NCBI GenBank assembly: GCA_964573475.1
Contig: CAZNJT010000026.1
Location: 1 to 18,088, forward strand
Direction of reading: 5' to 3'
Source: CAVZKK01 sp964573475
GTDB taxonomy: Archaea; Thermoproteota; Bathyarchaeia; Bathyarchaeales; Bathycorpusculaceae
Length of the DNA: 18,088 bases
Shown here piece after piece: positions 1-6,902 of the stretch (position 1 is its first letter; every line of letters starts with the position of its first letter). Below the pieces are notes generated by a model. The model worked only from the letters and a program-made list of their open reading frames with translations, had not been told where the DNA came from and did no database searches. Made by a program: the position numbers and the translations under genes.

Positions 1-57
1 TCAGCTTTCAGCACTACAATAGTTAAGGTGAGCTAGATAAAATTTCTTTTCCGCCAT
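1..57 (-). other. 18-codon ORF abutting the zinc-finger gene
   Basis: On the minus strand the TAG stop of the zinc-finger gene (60-58) is followed directly by an ATG at 57-55. That frame stays open for 18 codons and closes with TGA at 3-1, giving a peptide beginning MAEKKFYLAHLNY. A stop codon touching a start codon would suit translational coupling. The peptide is too short to identify and has no ribosome binding site of its own apart from the upstream coding end. It may be chance, or the front of a longer gene broken by a sequence error. Confidence 0.15.
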
Positions 58-726
58 CTACTGCGGTTTCTTTTCCGATTTAAACAGTTTCTTCTCATGC
101 ATAGGTTTTGGTTTAAAACTGCCATGATAAACTGGCATAGAAACCCTCTGTCGCTCCAAATTTTTAATCCGAGCATAAAGCTTTGAAACCTTAGTCTTCG
201 ACGGCGTTTTAGGCTTTGGAATGCGAACGCGAACTGGGGTAAAAGGCTTCTTGATTTGGCTCTTGGCGGTTTTTCTCTTAAAACTTCTCGCTTGCACTTC
301 TTTCACTTTTTTGAAAACCACGTAGCCTTCCTTCAAATTCACTTCCTGCACATTCCATCCAGCATCCATCCAAGCCTTAGCATGCACATTAGTCGGCGTG
401 TTACTCCACCATTTTTCAGTCTTGTACGCACTCATTGGCAAATTATCGCCTATAATACCGTCCATCCTTGCAAAACTAAGCTTAACAACATTCGTAAATG
501 AAGACCTGAACTTCAGATAACCAGTAAGCCCACCATACTTAGAAACAGATTTTGGCGAAACCGTCCTTCTTGCACAGTTAAGACATAACAACCTAGTAGG
601 GTCGCCTGTCGCAACGTCTGGAACCATGCAATCTCTGCAATACATTCGCCCACATCTTTGGCAACGTCTAAGATAACTATATGAAAGAACCCTACCGCAA
701 ATTCCACATTCATCTTTAAACGGCAT
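58..726 (-). CDS. Zinc-finger protein with DUF7662-like domain and basic tail
   Basis: This 222-residue protein of unknown function has three visible parts. Residues 7-51 hold four CxxC-type pairs (C7/C10, C22/C25, C30/C33, C48/C51), the layout of a cross-braced FYVE/RING-like double zinc site. Residues about 62-141 form a compact domain with a YGGLTGYL start, an IIGDNLP motif, KWWSN and an AWMDAGW motif. I recognise this as the domain catalogued, to my recollection, as DUF7662, which is often seen alone in bacteria and mobile elements. Residues about 143-222 are rich in Lys, Arg and Pro and probably disordered, which suits nucleic-acid contact. The start ATG at 726 opens right at the zinc finger. 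It is divergent from the small membrane protein. A DNA- or RNA-binding role is inference; no catalytic motif is visible. Confidence 0.8.
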   Translation of the reverse strand: MPFKDECGICGRVLSYSYLRRCQRCGRMYCRDCMVPDVATGDPTRLLCLNCARRTVSPKSVSKYGGLTGYLKFRSSFTNVVKLSFARMDGIIGDNLPMSAYKTEKWWSNTPTNVHAKAWMDAGWNVQEVNLKEGYVVFKKVKEVQARSFKRKTAKSQIKKPFTPVRVRIPKPKTPSKTKVSKLYARIKNLERQRVSMPVYHGSFKPKPMHEKKLFKSEKKPQ

Positions 727-780
727 CTAAACCACTAGCAATTACAAACCAACAGCTAACATTATTGTAAACTCAAACTT

Positions 781-841
781 TCGATATAAACTTCACTAGC
801 GTTTAACCAATACTTGGATTTCACAATAAAACTTATAAACA
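781..841 (+). promoter_or_regulatory. Two candidate TATA boxes before the small membrane protein
   Basis: Two archaeal TATA-like elements lie here: GATATAAAC at about 783-791 and CTTATAAAC at about 832-840. Each lies roughly 26 bases before an in-frame start of the next gene (TTG at 814, ATG at 862), the spacing expected for leaderless transcripts. The second box and the ATG are the better pair. The first also reads as TTTATATC on the other strand and could serve the divergent zinc-finger gene. Confidence 0.4.
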
Positions 842-861
842 ACAATCTCTGTGCTCAAATC

Positions 862-1221
862 ATGTGTTCAATGTTTTTCAGCGAATACTTACACGAGAAA
901 GCAGAAGAGTCTAGACACAATGAGACCGTTGGATATTTAATAACCGTAATAGGATCAATATTCTTTGTAGGAGGATTACTCGAAACCGTAGTAACTGTAG
1001 AAAATCCAGAATGGTTTCTAATAATTCCCTATCATTTGACGCCACATCCATACAGCCTTTTAGGCCTATCTTTAACATCCATCGGTCTCGTTTTACTTTG
1101 TTTAGGACTAGCCCTAAGCATCCATTATGCAAGGGAGAGAGGATGGTACATGAAGGAAATACAAAAAGCGCATTCAACAGAAGAGCAAAAACTAAAAACT
1201 GAAAAGAAAAAGTTTGATTGA
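862..1221 (+). CDS. Small two-helix membrane protein, unknown function
   Basis: The protein is 119 residues if it starts at the ATG at 862. A TTG at 814 in the same frame would add 16 residues, and an ATG at 871 would remove three. I chose 862 because a TATA-like box centred near 836 places the transcription start at this ATG. Two hydrophobic segments are visible, at about residues 23-43 and 65-88. They are separated by a short loop containing ENPEWF and HLTPHPYS, and flanked by a charged N-terminus and a Lys/Glu-rich cytoplasm-like tail. No family is recognised and no catalytic motif is seen. It stands alone, divergent from the zinc-finger gene and convergent with rtcB. Confidence 0.6.
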   Translation: MCSMFFSEYLHEKAEESRHNETVGYLITVIGSIFFVGGLLETVVTVENPEWFLIIPYHLTPHPYSLLGLSLTSIGLVLLCLGLALSIHYARERGWYMKEIQKAHSTEEQKLKTEKKKFD

Positions 1222-1263
1222 CATAGTTAAAAAAGAAGGAAAATTCACGCTTTAAGAACAAAT

Positions 1264-2742
1264 TTAGCCTTTTACCACGGCTAAGGGAACAACTCTTGCA
1301 ACTTTTGTGGCTATTCCAACCTTATCGCTTACATCTACAACCATATCCACATTTTTGTAGGCGGGATCCGCCTCTTCAGCTAAAACTGTCGAGCTTGCAG
1401 ACCTAACGACGATTCCCCGTTGTTCCAAAGCCTTTTTCACGTCTCCACCCCAAAACCTTCTTTTGGCAGCAGTCCTACTTAACATTCTACCAGCGCCATG
1501 AGCCGTAGAACCGAAACTTAATTGCATGGCTTTTTCTGTGCCTACCAGAAGCCAAGAGCTTGTTCCCATGCTTCCTGGTATAAGAACTGGCTGTCCTGCA
1601 GAACTATAGTCTGCTGGTATTTCTGGACTTCCAGGCGGAAAAGCGCGTGTTGCACCTTTTCTGTGAACCCAGACCTTCTTTTGTTCCCCGTTGACTTTGT
1701 GGTTTTCTATTTTTGCGATGTTATGGGCTACATCATAAACAAGTTTTAGCCCAAACCTCTCCGGGTCTTCCTTAAAAACTTGCTGAAAGCTCTGTCTAAT
1801 CCAGTGCATTATCGCTTGACGGTTTGCAAAGGCATAATTAACGGCGCACGCCATTGCCTGATAATAGTCTTCTGCTTCATTACTGTTTCCGGGTGCACAT
1901 GCAAGTTCTCGATCTGGCAACGTTATTTTATATTTGTGCACGGCTTTTTCCATAACCCGCAAATAATCTGAGCATGTTTGGTGGCCAAAGCCTCGAGAAC
2001 CACAATGAATCATAACCGTAACTTGCCCTTCATGTTCGATTCCAAAGATTTTAGCAGTTTTAGCGTCGCAAATTTTGTCCACTTTTTGGATTTCTAAGAA
2101 ATGGTTTCCTGAACCCAATGTGCCAACTTGCGTCAATCCTCTATTTTTCGCTGTTGTTGAAACTTTGTCTGGATCGGCGTTTTTCATGCATCCACGTTCT
2201 TCGCAGTGTTCAGCATCTTCAGACCAGCCTAGTCCTTGATCGATAACCCATTGAACACCCTCTACGACAAGCCTATCTAGGTCGTGGACTGTCACTTTCA
2301 AGTCCTTCCGACGGCTTCCAAGTCCGCTTGGAACATTATCAAAAATCACGCTCGCAAGTTCTGCAAGCTTTGGTCGTATGTCTTGCTCTGAAAGATTTGT
2401 CGTTAATAAACGGACTCCACAGTTTATGTCGTAGCCCACCCCTCCCGGGCTAATTACGCCTTCATCATAGTCCATTGCGGCTACACCGCCTATAGGAAAA
2501 CCATAACCTTCATGTCCATCTGGCAATGTTATGGAGTGCTTGTAAATGCCTGGTAAATGGGAAACATTTACACACTGCCACAATGTTCTATCTGTTTGCA
2601 TTTTCTCTAACAAGTCTCTATTAGCAAAAACTACGCCTGGAACCCGCATGCCCGGCTTATATTTTGGAATGCGCCAAGTGTAATCATCTATTTTTTCAAG
2701 TGGAATTTTTTCTGTAGAAGGACGACCTTCTCCCTCTTCCAT
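1264..2742 (-). CDS. rtcB: RNA-splicing ligase RtcB (3'-phosphate/5'-OH RNA ligase)
   Basis: RtcB joins RNA 2',3'-cyclic phosphate (or 3'-phosphate) ends to 5'-OH ends using GTP and two metal ions. In archaea it seals tRNA exons after intron removal. The 492 residues match the usual intein-free archaeal length. The metal and guanylate site is complete by family comparison: D105 and C108 in GVGYDINCGVRLL, H214 in GSGNHFLE, H246 in MIHCGSRG, H340 in DVAHNIAK, and the histidine that becomes guanylylated, H415, in GSTAHGAGRMLSR. The ATG at 2742 is preceded by GGTGA at 2751-2747, four bases away, which fixes the start. The C-terminus ends in the usual hydrophobic VVPLAVVKG stretch. Its known cofactor, archease, is encoded at 6903-7340 as a separate unit. 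The MBL-fold gene lies upstream on the same strand, 68 bases away. Confidence 0.97.
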   Translation of the reverse strand: MEEGEGRPSTEKIPLEKIDDYTWRIPKYKPGMRVPGVVFANRDLLEKMQTDRTLWQCVNVSHLPGIYKHSITLPDGHEGYGFPIGGVAAMDYDEGVISPGGVGYDINCGVRLLTTNLSEQDIRPKLAELASVIFDNVPSGLGSRRKDLKVTVHDLDRLVVEGVQWVIDQGLGWSEDAEHCEERGCMKNADPDKVSTTAKNRGLTQVGTLGSGNHFLEIQKVDKICDAKTAKIFGIEHEGQVTVMIHCGSRGFGHQTCSDYLRVMEKAVHKYKITLPDRELACAPGNSNEAEDYYQAMACAVNYAFANRQAIMHWIRQSFQQVFKEDPERFGLKLVYDVAHNIAKIENHKVNGEQKKVWVHRKGATRAFPPGSPEIPADYSSAGQPVLIPGSMGTSSWLLVGTEKAMQLSFGSTAHGAGRMLSRTAAKRRFWGGDVKKALEQRGIVVRSASSTVLAEEADPAYKNVDMVVDVSDKVGIATKVARVVPLAVVKG

Positions 2743-2810
2743 TTTTTCACCTATTACACAAAGGAAAAGAGCGGAATATAAATGATTTTGGCGTTTACAC
2801 CAAAATAAAA

Positions 2811-3731
2811 CTATGTTGGAATTTCTTTGAATTTTTCAACAAAATCAATAAAACCCCGCACACTTTCATTAAGTACAGTCTCGCTCAAAACTGGATGCGC
2901 CTTAATGTATTCTTTTGCCTTCTGGACAGCCACATCACTTTCTATTATTCTCTTACTTATTGCTTCCAAGCTTTCTTTATTTTCTATTCCTTGCCTTGTG
3001 ATTTTTGCCCAAAGCTTAAGCTGCTGTGCATAGGTTTGGAGCTTTTCCACAGCGTTGTAGGCTTTACCAAAGTGGCTGTAATACAAAACCTTAGGTTTTA
3101 GGCTGATTAGCTTATCTAAAGAAGCTAATGCAACATCCAGACGGAAGAGCGATGGCGTTGTTGGCACAATCACATCAATTTCGTTTAGATAAATGCCAGC
3201 AGCATCTCCGGGGAAAATTCCTTCGCTTAATGGTTCATAATAGCTTAAGTGGTGTGAAGCATGTCCGAGGGTCTCTACAACTTTTAGGGTAACGTCTTTT
3301 CCAATATCAAAAGTCATGCCATCCGTTGCCGCAATAATTCTTTCTTCAGGAACAGGTTCTGGTTTACCATACATTTCAGCTATGTTTCCCAAAACCTCCC
3401 TTGACTGTTGCCACAGTTTTTCTGGATTTGCGAGGTGAGGCGCGCCTCTTGGATGAACGATAACTTTGGCTTTAGGCAAATATTTTAACAATCTCCCAGC
3501 ACCCCCGCCATGGTCTAGATGAATATGGGAAACAGCAACATAGACTACGTCTTCAGGCTTTACGTTTAGTTCCTTTAAGCAGAAAAGCAGATTGGGCACC
3601 GATGAGGTTGGACCTGTTTCAACCATTGCCACCTGCTTTCCCTTTAATATGTAGCTGGCGATAAAATTCTTAATTCCAGCAGTTTCAACATCAATCTGAT
3701 ATAGGTAGTTCTCAAGTTTTGTTATTTGCAT
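2811..3731 (-). CDS. MBL-fold metallo-hydrolase
   Basis: This is a 306-residue soluble metallo-beta-lactamase-fold protein. The signature H69-x-H71-x-D73-H74 (SHIHLDHGGG) is followed by H157 (LGHASHH), the bridging D176 (FPGDAAG) and H220 (YYSHFG), so a full binuclear metal site is present. The region after residue 230 is a helical extension, typical of glyoxalase II-like or quorum-lactonase-like members. The substrate cannot be told from sequence; thioester, lactone or phosphoester hydrolysis are all open. The ATG at 3731 starts directly at the first beta strand (MQITKLENYLYQID), as expected for the fold. It lies 68 bases upstream of rtcB in the same direction, so co-transcription is possible, but rtcB has its own ribosome binding site. 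Confidence 0.9.
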   Translation of the reverse strand: MQITKLENYLYQIDVETAGIKNFIASYILKGKQVAMVETGPTSSVPNLLFCLKELNVKPEDVVYVAVSHIHLDHGGGAGRLLKYLPKAKVIVHPRGAPHLANPEKLWQQSREVLGNIAEMYGKPEPVPEERIIAATDGMTFDIGKDVTLKVVETLGHASHHLSYYEPLSEGIFPGDAAGIYLNEIDVIVPTTPSLFRLDVALASLDKLISLKPKVLYYSHFGKAYNAVEKLQTYAQQLKLWAKITRQGIENKESLEAISKRIIESDVAVQKAKEYIKAHPVLSETVLNESVRGFIDFVEKFKEIPT

Positions 3732-3846
3732 TTTTACATCATACCATAGTTTTCAAATAGAATTTTAAAAGTCGTCATTAACTGCTTTAAATGTTTTCAT
3801 CATGAAGATTTTAAGCTGGTTGGCTTACCTTTAATTGTGAACGTTT

Positions 3847-4317
3847 ATGCTTATCAGAATCATCCGAAATTTGACGTCTGAGGAAATAGAAGAAAAAATC
3901 AGAAAATTTGAGAAAGAGTTCGGCATGAAATTTGAAAAATTTGAGGAACAATTCCTTAAGCAAAGGCTGGACGGCAAGCTTGCAAGAATCTATTTTGAAT
4001 GGGCAGAACTTGTGGACAGCTATAAAGGCTACATTGAAGAGGGAACACTAGACTACACTGTTGAGGAAATCAAAGACTTTAAACCAGAACAAGCCGCTTT
4101 ATTGACATCTAAGAGAATAGAATTGTTGTATAAACTTGCCGCTTTAAGGGTAGAGTCAATAAATGATTTAGCCAAGAAAGTAAGGCGAAATGTAAAAAAT
4201 GTATATCAAGACTTGCAAGCATTGAACAAGTTTGGCTTTGTCAGGCTGAATAAGCGGAAGGGAAGAACCATTGTGCCAGAAACTCTTGTGAAAGAAATAA
4301 CATTTCTAATCCGTTAG
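3847..4317 (+). CDS. Winged-helix DNA-binding protein, MarR/HVO_A0114-like
   Basis: This is a 156-residue predicted transcription factor. Residues 10-60 form charged helices (EEIEEKIRKFEKEFGMKFEKFEEQF) ending in an ARIYFEWAELVD stretch. Residues about 85-150 form a winged helix: LTSKRIELLYKLAAL, then the helix-turn-helix SINDLAKKVRRNVKNVYQDLQAL, then the wing FGFVRLNKRKGRTIVPE. The combination resembles COG4190/HVO_A0114-type regulators, some of which sit next to a small toxin-like partner. No such partner flanks it here; the neighbours are a divergent MBL gene and a convergent foreign-looking hydrolase. The ATG at 3847 is the first usable start. A T-rich stretch (TTTATTTTTTAG, about 4406-4417) downstream may terminate it. 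The regulated genes are unknown. Confidence 0.8.
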   Translation: MLIRIIRNLTSEEIEEKIRKFEKEFGMKFEKFEEQFLKQRLDGKLARIYFEWAELVDSYKGYIEEGTLDYTVEEIKDFKPEQAALLTSKRIELLYKLAALRVESINDLAKKVRRNVKNVYQDLQALNKFGFVRLNKRKGRTIVPETLVKEITFLIR

Positions 4318-4485
4318 AAGCCATAGAAGATTAGGGTGAGGCCATTTTGTGTTTACGTGCGTGCAACAGCGCTAGACCGTTATCTAAATTCTAATTCTAA
4401 ACTGGTTTATTTTTTAGAAACTCTAGAAAATTGGAAACCTTCGTAACCTAAGTAGATGAACATTAATAGATAGCAGTATTGATTA

Positions 4486-5778
4486 TCAAATTTCTCCATG
4501 CAACACGCTCAGCAGACGCCCCAGCACCTTCTCACCGTCAGCGCGCAGGCCGTCATGCTCGTATTCGTTGGTGACCCATAGCTTGATCCCGCGAATGTTC
4601 TGCGCCGTTTCTTCCGAAAGAGTTCGCTCGACATACATGTCGTTATAGTAAATGACCGCTACGCACGGAACAGTGTTTGATTGCAGGATTGACTTGTCAT
4701 ACAGATGCGGCCAGCCGTCATATGTTGCCAAAATCTCCGCAGCTTTTTTCAATGGGCGCAGATACTTGTACTCGTCGAACATCCAAGGGTACACCATCTC
4801 GCCAGTGAAGAGCACAGGCTTATCGGGCGTGATCTCGAATTCGGGATATTCCGATCGAACACGCTTCGCCGACCAATTGGAGGCAACCCCCTCGCAATAG
4901 CACGACTCATGCAATATCGCATAGATTGGGTTGGTTTCAAACCAGAGGGCATTCTCAAAACCGCGCAGAAAAGTGTAACTGATCTCTTGATCGGTTGCGC
5001 CGCGCAGAAACGCGTCTTCAAGCAAATAGTGAACTGTCTCGAATCCATTGCTCATCCCTAAGGCTCCACCGAGTTGCTGAAAGCGGCGTGGTGATATTCG
5101 ATCACCGTTGGGCAGATTTACCTCATGAGACGCTAAGTAGTCGGCGATCTCGTGAGCGTGCTTGACGTCATCAGGATAACGATCGCAGTAGAGCTTGTTC
5201 TTGTCGATCACACATCGATAAGTAGTGTGGTACACGTCATCAGGTGAGCGATTAAGTGGCGGTAAGCCACCAGTTATTATTGCTTCTTTCAAACCATCTG
5301 GTGCAGCGGAGAGATAGTGTGTTACGCAGAAGCCACCGTAGCTTTGTCCCAACACGCTCCAGCGATTTTTCTCTCCGATCAATTCACGGCGGATCACTTC
5401 AGCATCATGTACGATCGAATCGGCGCGGAAGTTTTTCAGGTAGTCGGCTTGCTCTCTTGGCGTGGCAAACCGTGCCAACGTCTGGTAGTTGATCGGCGTG
5501 CTACGACCTGTGCCGCGTTGATCAAGTAGCAACACACGATATTCTTGCAGCGCCAGTTTCAACCAACCGCTCTTCCCTTCGGGGCGTGGCGCGCCGAAGC
5601 CAGGACCGCCTTGAAAGAAGACGAGCCATGGCAGATCGTGTTTTTCTTTATCAGTAGCAACAACTTCTCGACCAAAGACACTAATTGTCTCACCATCAGG
5701 CCGTGCGTAATCTAGTGGCACGTTAAATTCATGATCGATTAATACCATACCAGGCAAACGGTGAATGTAAGCACTCAT
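4486..5778 (-). CDS. Prolyl aminopeptidase-like alpha/beta hydrolase (S33), probably acquired from a bacterium
   Basis: This 430-residue alpha/beta hydrolase matches the length and motifs of S33 prolyl aminopeptidases, which release N-terminal proline or small peptides. Motifs, numbered from the ATG at 5778: the oxyanion motif GGPG at 57-60, the DQRGTGRS stretch at about 87-94, and the nucleophile S146 in GQSYGG. Probable catalytic D380 (YYNDMYVE) and H408 (NEYEHDG) complete the triad. An all-helical cap fills about residues 170-310. A GTG at 5784 in the same frame overlaps the Shine-Dalgarno region; GGAGGT at 5790-5785 lies six bases before the ATG at 5778, so I start there. No signal peptide is seen, so it is probably cytoplasmic. 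The gene is visibly richer in G+C than its neighbours (37 of 60 bases in 5461-5520, against 22 of 60 in 6361-6420) and uses CGC/CGT and GCG/CGG-type codons. This suggests lateral acquisition. A broken tRNA end lies 135 bases upstream. Confidence 0.9.
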   Translation of the reverse strand: MSAYIHRLPGMVLIDHEFNVPLDYARPDGETISVFGREVVATDKEKHDLPWLVFFQGGPGFGAPRPEGKSGWLKLALQEYRVLLLDQRGTGRSTPINYQTLARFATPREQADYLKNFRADSIVHDAEVIRRELIGEKNRWSVLGQSYGGFCVTHYLSAAPDGLKEAIITGGLPPLNRSPDDVYHTTYRCVIDKNKLYCDRYPDDVKHAHEIADYLASHEVNLPNGDRISPRRFQQLGGALGMSNGFETVHYLLEDAFLRGATDQEISYTFLRGFENALWFETNPIYAILHESCYCEGVASNWSAKRVRSEYPEFEITPDKPVLFTGEMVYPWMFDEYKYLRPLKKAAEILATYDGWPHLYDKSILQSNTVPCVAVIYYNDMYVERTLSEETAQNIRGIKLWVTNEYEHDGLRADGEKVLGRLLSVLHGEI

Positions 5779-5784
5779 TCGCAC

Positions 5785-5790
5785 ACCTCC
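5785..5790 (-). promoter_or_regulatory. Strong Shine-Dalgarno GGAGGT of the S33 hydrolase
   Basis: On the minus strand GGAGGT (5790-5785) precedes the ATG at 5778 by six bases. This decides the start over the GTG at 5784. Most native genes here show the GGTGA form of the motif instead, so the bacterial-style core is consistent with foreign origin but does not prove it. Confidence 0.75.
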
Positions 5791-5913
5791 TGCAGATTGC
5801 CATCGGTTTAATGATTACGAATGATCAGAATAAAAATCTTGCATAAAAGCAATCGCTAATTTAATTCTCGCACGCAATTCGGAGATAAAAAACGAAAATT
5901 TACTAAAGTGTAA

Positions 5914-5947
5914 TGGTAGCCCGGGAAAGATTCGAACTCCGATTTCC
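5914..5947 (-). pseudogene. tRNA 3'-end remnant (T-loop to encoded CCA)
   Basis: Read on the minus strand, the segment has the T-loop TTCGAAT, the 3' T-stem strand CTTTC, the acceptor strand CCGGGCT, discriminator A and an encoded CCA. The 5' T-stem strand is wrong as it stands (CGGAG opposite CTTTC). Removing five bases (5942-5938) would restore GAAAG against CTTTC. No AGCCCGG 5' acceptor strand, D-arm or anticodon arm is found in the preceding 150 bases, so this is not an intact or simple intron-bearing tRNA gene. Such 3' fragments are the usual scar of integration into a tRNA gene. The tRNA-Ala in this window does not encode CCA, so the encoded CCA here hints at a foreign source. The tRNA identity is unknown. 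Confidence 0.55.
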
Positions 5948-6175
5948 GCCAAAAGATAAGAAACAAACATATCAAGTTTCACGCCAGACGAAAGTGTGCA
6001 GTTTAGGAACGAGAAAAAATGGGGACTTCGGGAGACATTGCCACTTAGGTTTATTGGAAAGGCTAAAACACTAGAAGATTCTATTGTAATCACCTCAGTT
6101 TCATAAGCCTAGCACAGTAATACTTAATTATCAACTTGCTGTTCTCTTACGAAAACATGACATACCATATTCAGG

Positions 6176-6841
6176 ATGAATAAAATGGTTAATGCCATCA
6201 TTTTTGGTGCTCCAGGTTCTGGCAAGGGCACTTATGCTTCACGGTTACAATCCAAGCTCGACGTTGATGTAATTGCGATGGGCGACATTTTCCGTGAAAT
6301 CATGAAAGAAGACACTGATTTAGGAAGAGAAGTAAGAGGCTACGTTGAAAAAGGATTACTTGGCCCAGACAGTTTGACAATACAGGTTTTGAAACAGCAC
6401 ATAGCAAAAATCAAGAAAAAGAAGGGCTTCCTTTTTGATGGATACCCACGCACAATCGAACAAGCAAAAGCCCTAGAAACAATTGCAAAAATCGACGTCA
6501 TAATTCAGCTTGTAGTGCCAGATTGGATAATCATCGAACGTTTATCAACACGAAGAATATGCAAGAACTGCGGCGAAGTCTACAACATACGCTACTTAAA
6601 GCCAAAGAGGGACATGATATGCGACAAATGCGGCGGACCTTTATACCAACGTCCAGACGATACTCCAGAAGTCATAAAGAAAAGGATTGAAGTTTATGAG
6701 CAGCAAACTCGGCCGCTTCTGCAATATTATAAGGAAAAAGATGTTCCATTCATAGAGTTTAAATGCAAAAAACTGGAAACGACGCCTGAAGTGGCGGTGG
6801 AAGAAATTCTAAAAGGCTTAAAAAAATTAAAGTTAGCTTAG
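6176..6841 (+). CDS. adk: Adenylate kinase with zinc-finger LID
   Basis: Adenylate kinase converts AMP and ATP to two ADP and sets cellular energy charge. The 221 residues show the P-loop GAPGSGKGT (11-19), the AMP-binding region MGDIFREIM (35-43), the DGYPRT motif (88-93) and a LID at about 124-160. Four cysteines in the LID (C129, C132, C149, C152) form a structural zinc site. The R-x-D-D motif RPDDTPEVIKKR follows at 159-170. This is the long bacterial/eukaryotic-type kinase, not the short archaeal AdkA type or the Fap7/AK6 type. Starts at 6176 (ATG) and 6185 (ATG, M4) are both possible. A GGATGA-like sequence at 6174-6179 favours 6185, but I keep the longer form. It is convergent with the archease gene. 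Confidence 0.95.
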   Translation: MNKMVNAIIFGAPGSGKGTYASRLQSKLDVDVIAMGDIFREIMKEDTDLGREVRGYVEKGLLGPDSLTIQVLKQHIAKIKKKKGFLFDGYPRTIEQAKALETIAKIDVIIQLVVPDWIIIERLSTRRICKNCGEVYNIRYLKPKRDMICDKCGGPLYQRPDDTPEVIKKRIEVYEQQTRPLLQYYKEKDVPFIEFKCKKLETTPEVAVEEILKGLKKLKLA

Positions 6842-6902
6842 CGTGCGCATGTGAGTGATTTATCTCGTAAGTGAAAGAATCTAAAGCAAAAGAAAAAATT
6901 GT

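Larger units (their letters stand above)
5785..6175. other. 390-base intergenic region between foreign hydrolase and adk
   Basis: There is no credible gene here. A 92-codon minus-strand frame (6093-5815) has no family resemblance and runs through a tRNA-like piece, so I discard it. The region holds the tRNA 3' remnant at 5914-5947. It also holds the likely adk promoter, an AT-rich TACTTAATTA at about 6120-6130. The rest is AT-rich with no hairpin I would defend. Confidence 0.6.

Noticed and set aside
911..1261. 116-codon minus-strand ORF opposite the small membrane protein
   Set aside because: It is a shadow of the membrane-protein gene on the other strand; the plus-strand product has sensible membrane segments and promoter signals.
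5914..6090. Intact tRNA with a long intron on the minus strand
   Set aside because: No complementary AGCCCGG acceptor strand, D-arm, anticodon arm or bulge-helix-bulge was found upstream.
5815..6093. 92-codon minus-strand ORF before the hydrolase
   Set aside because: It passes through the tRNA remnant, has no recognisable domain and has no good ribosome binding site.
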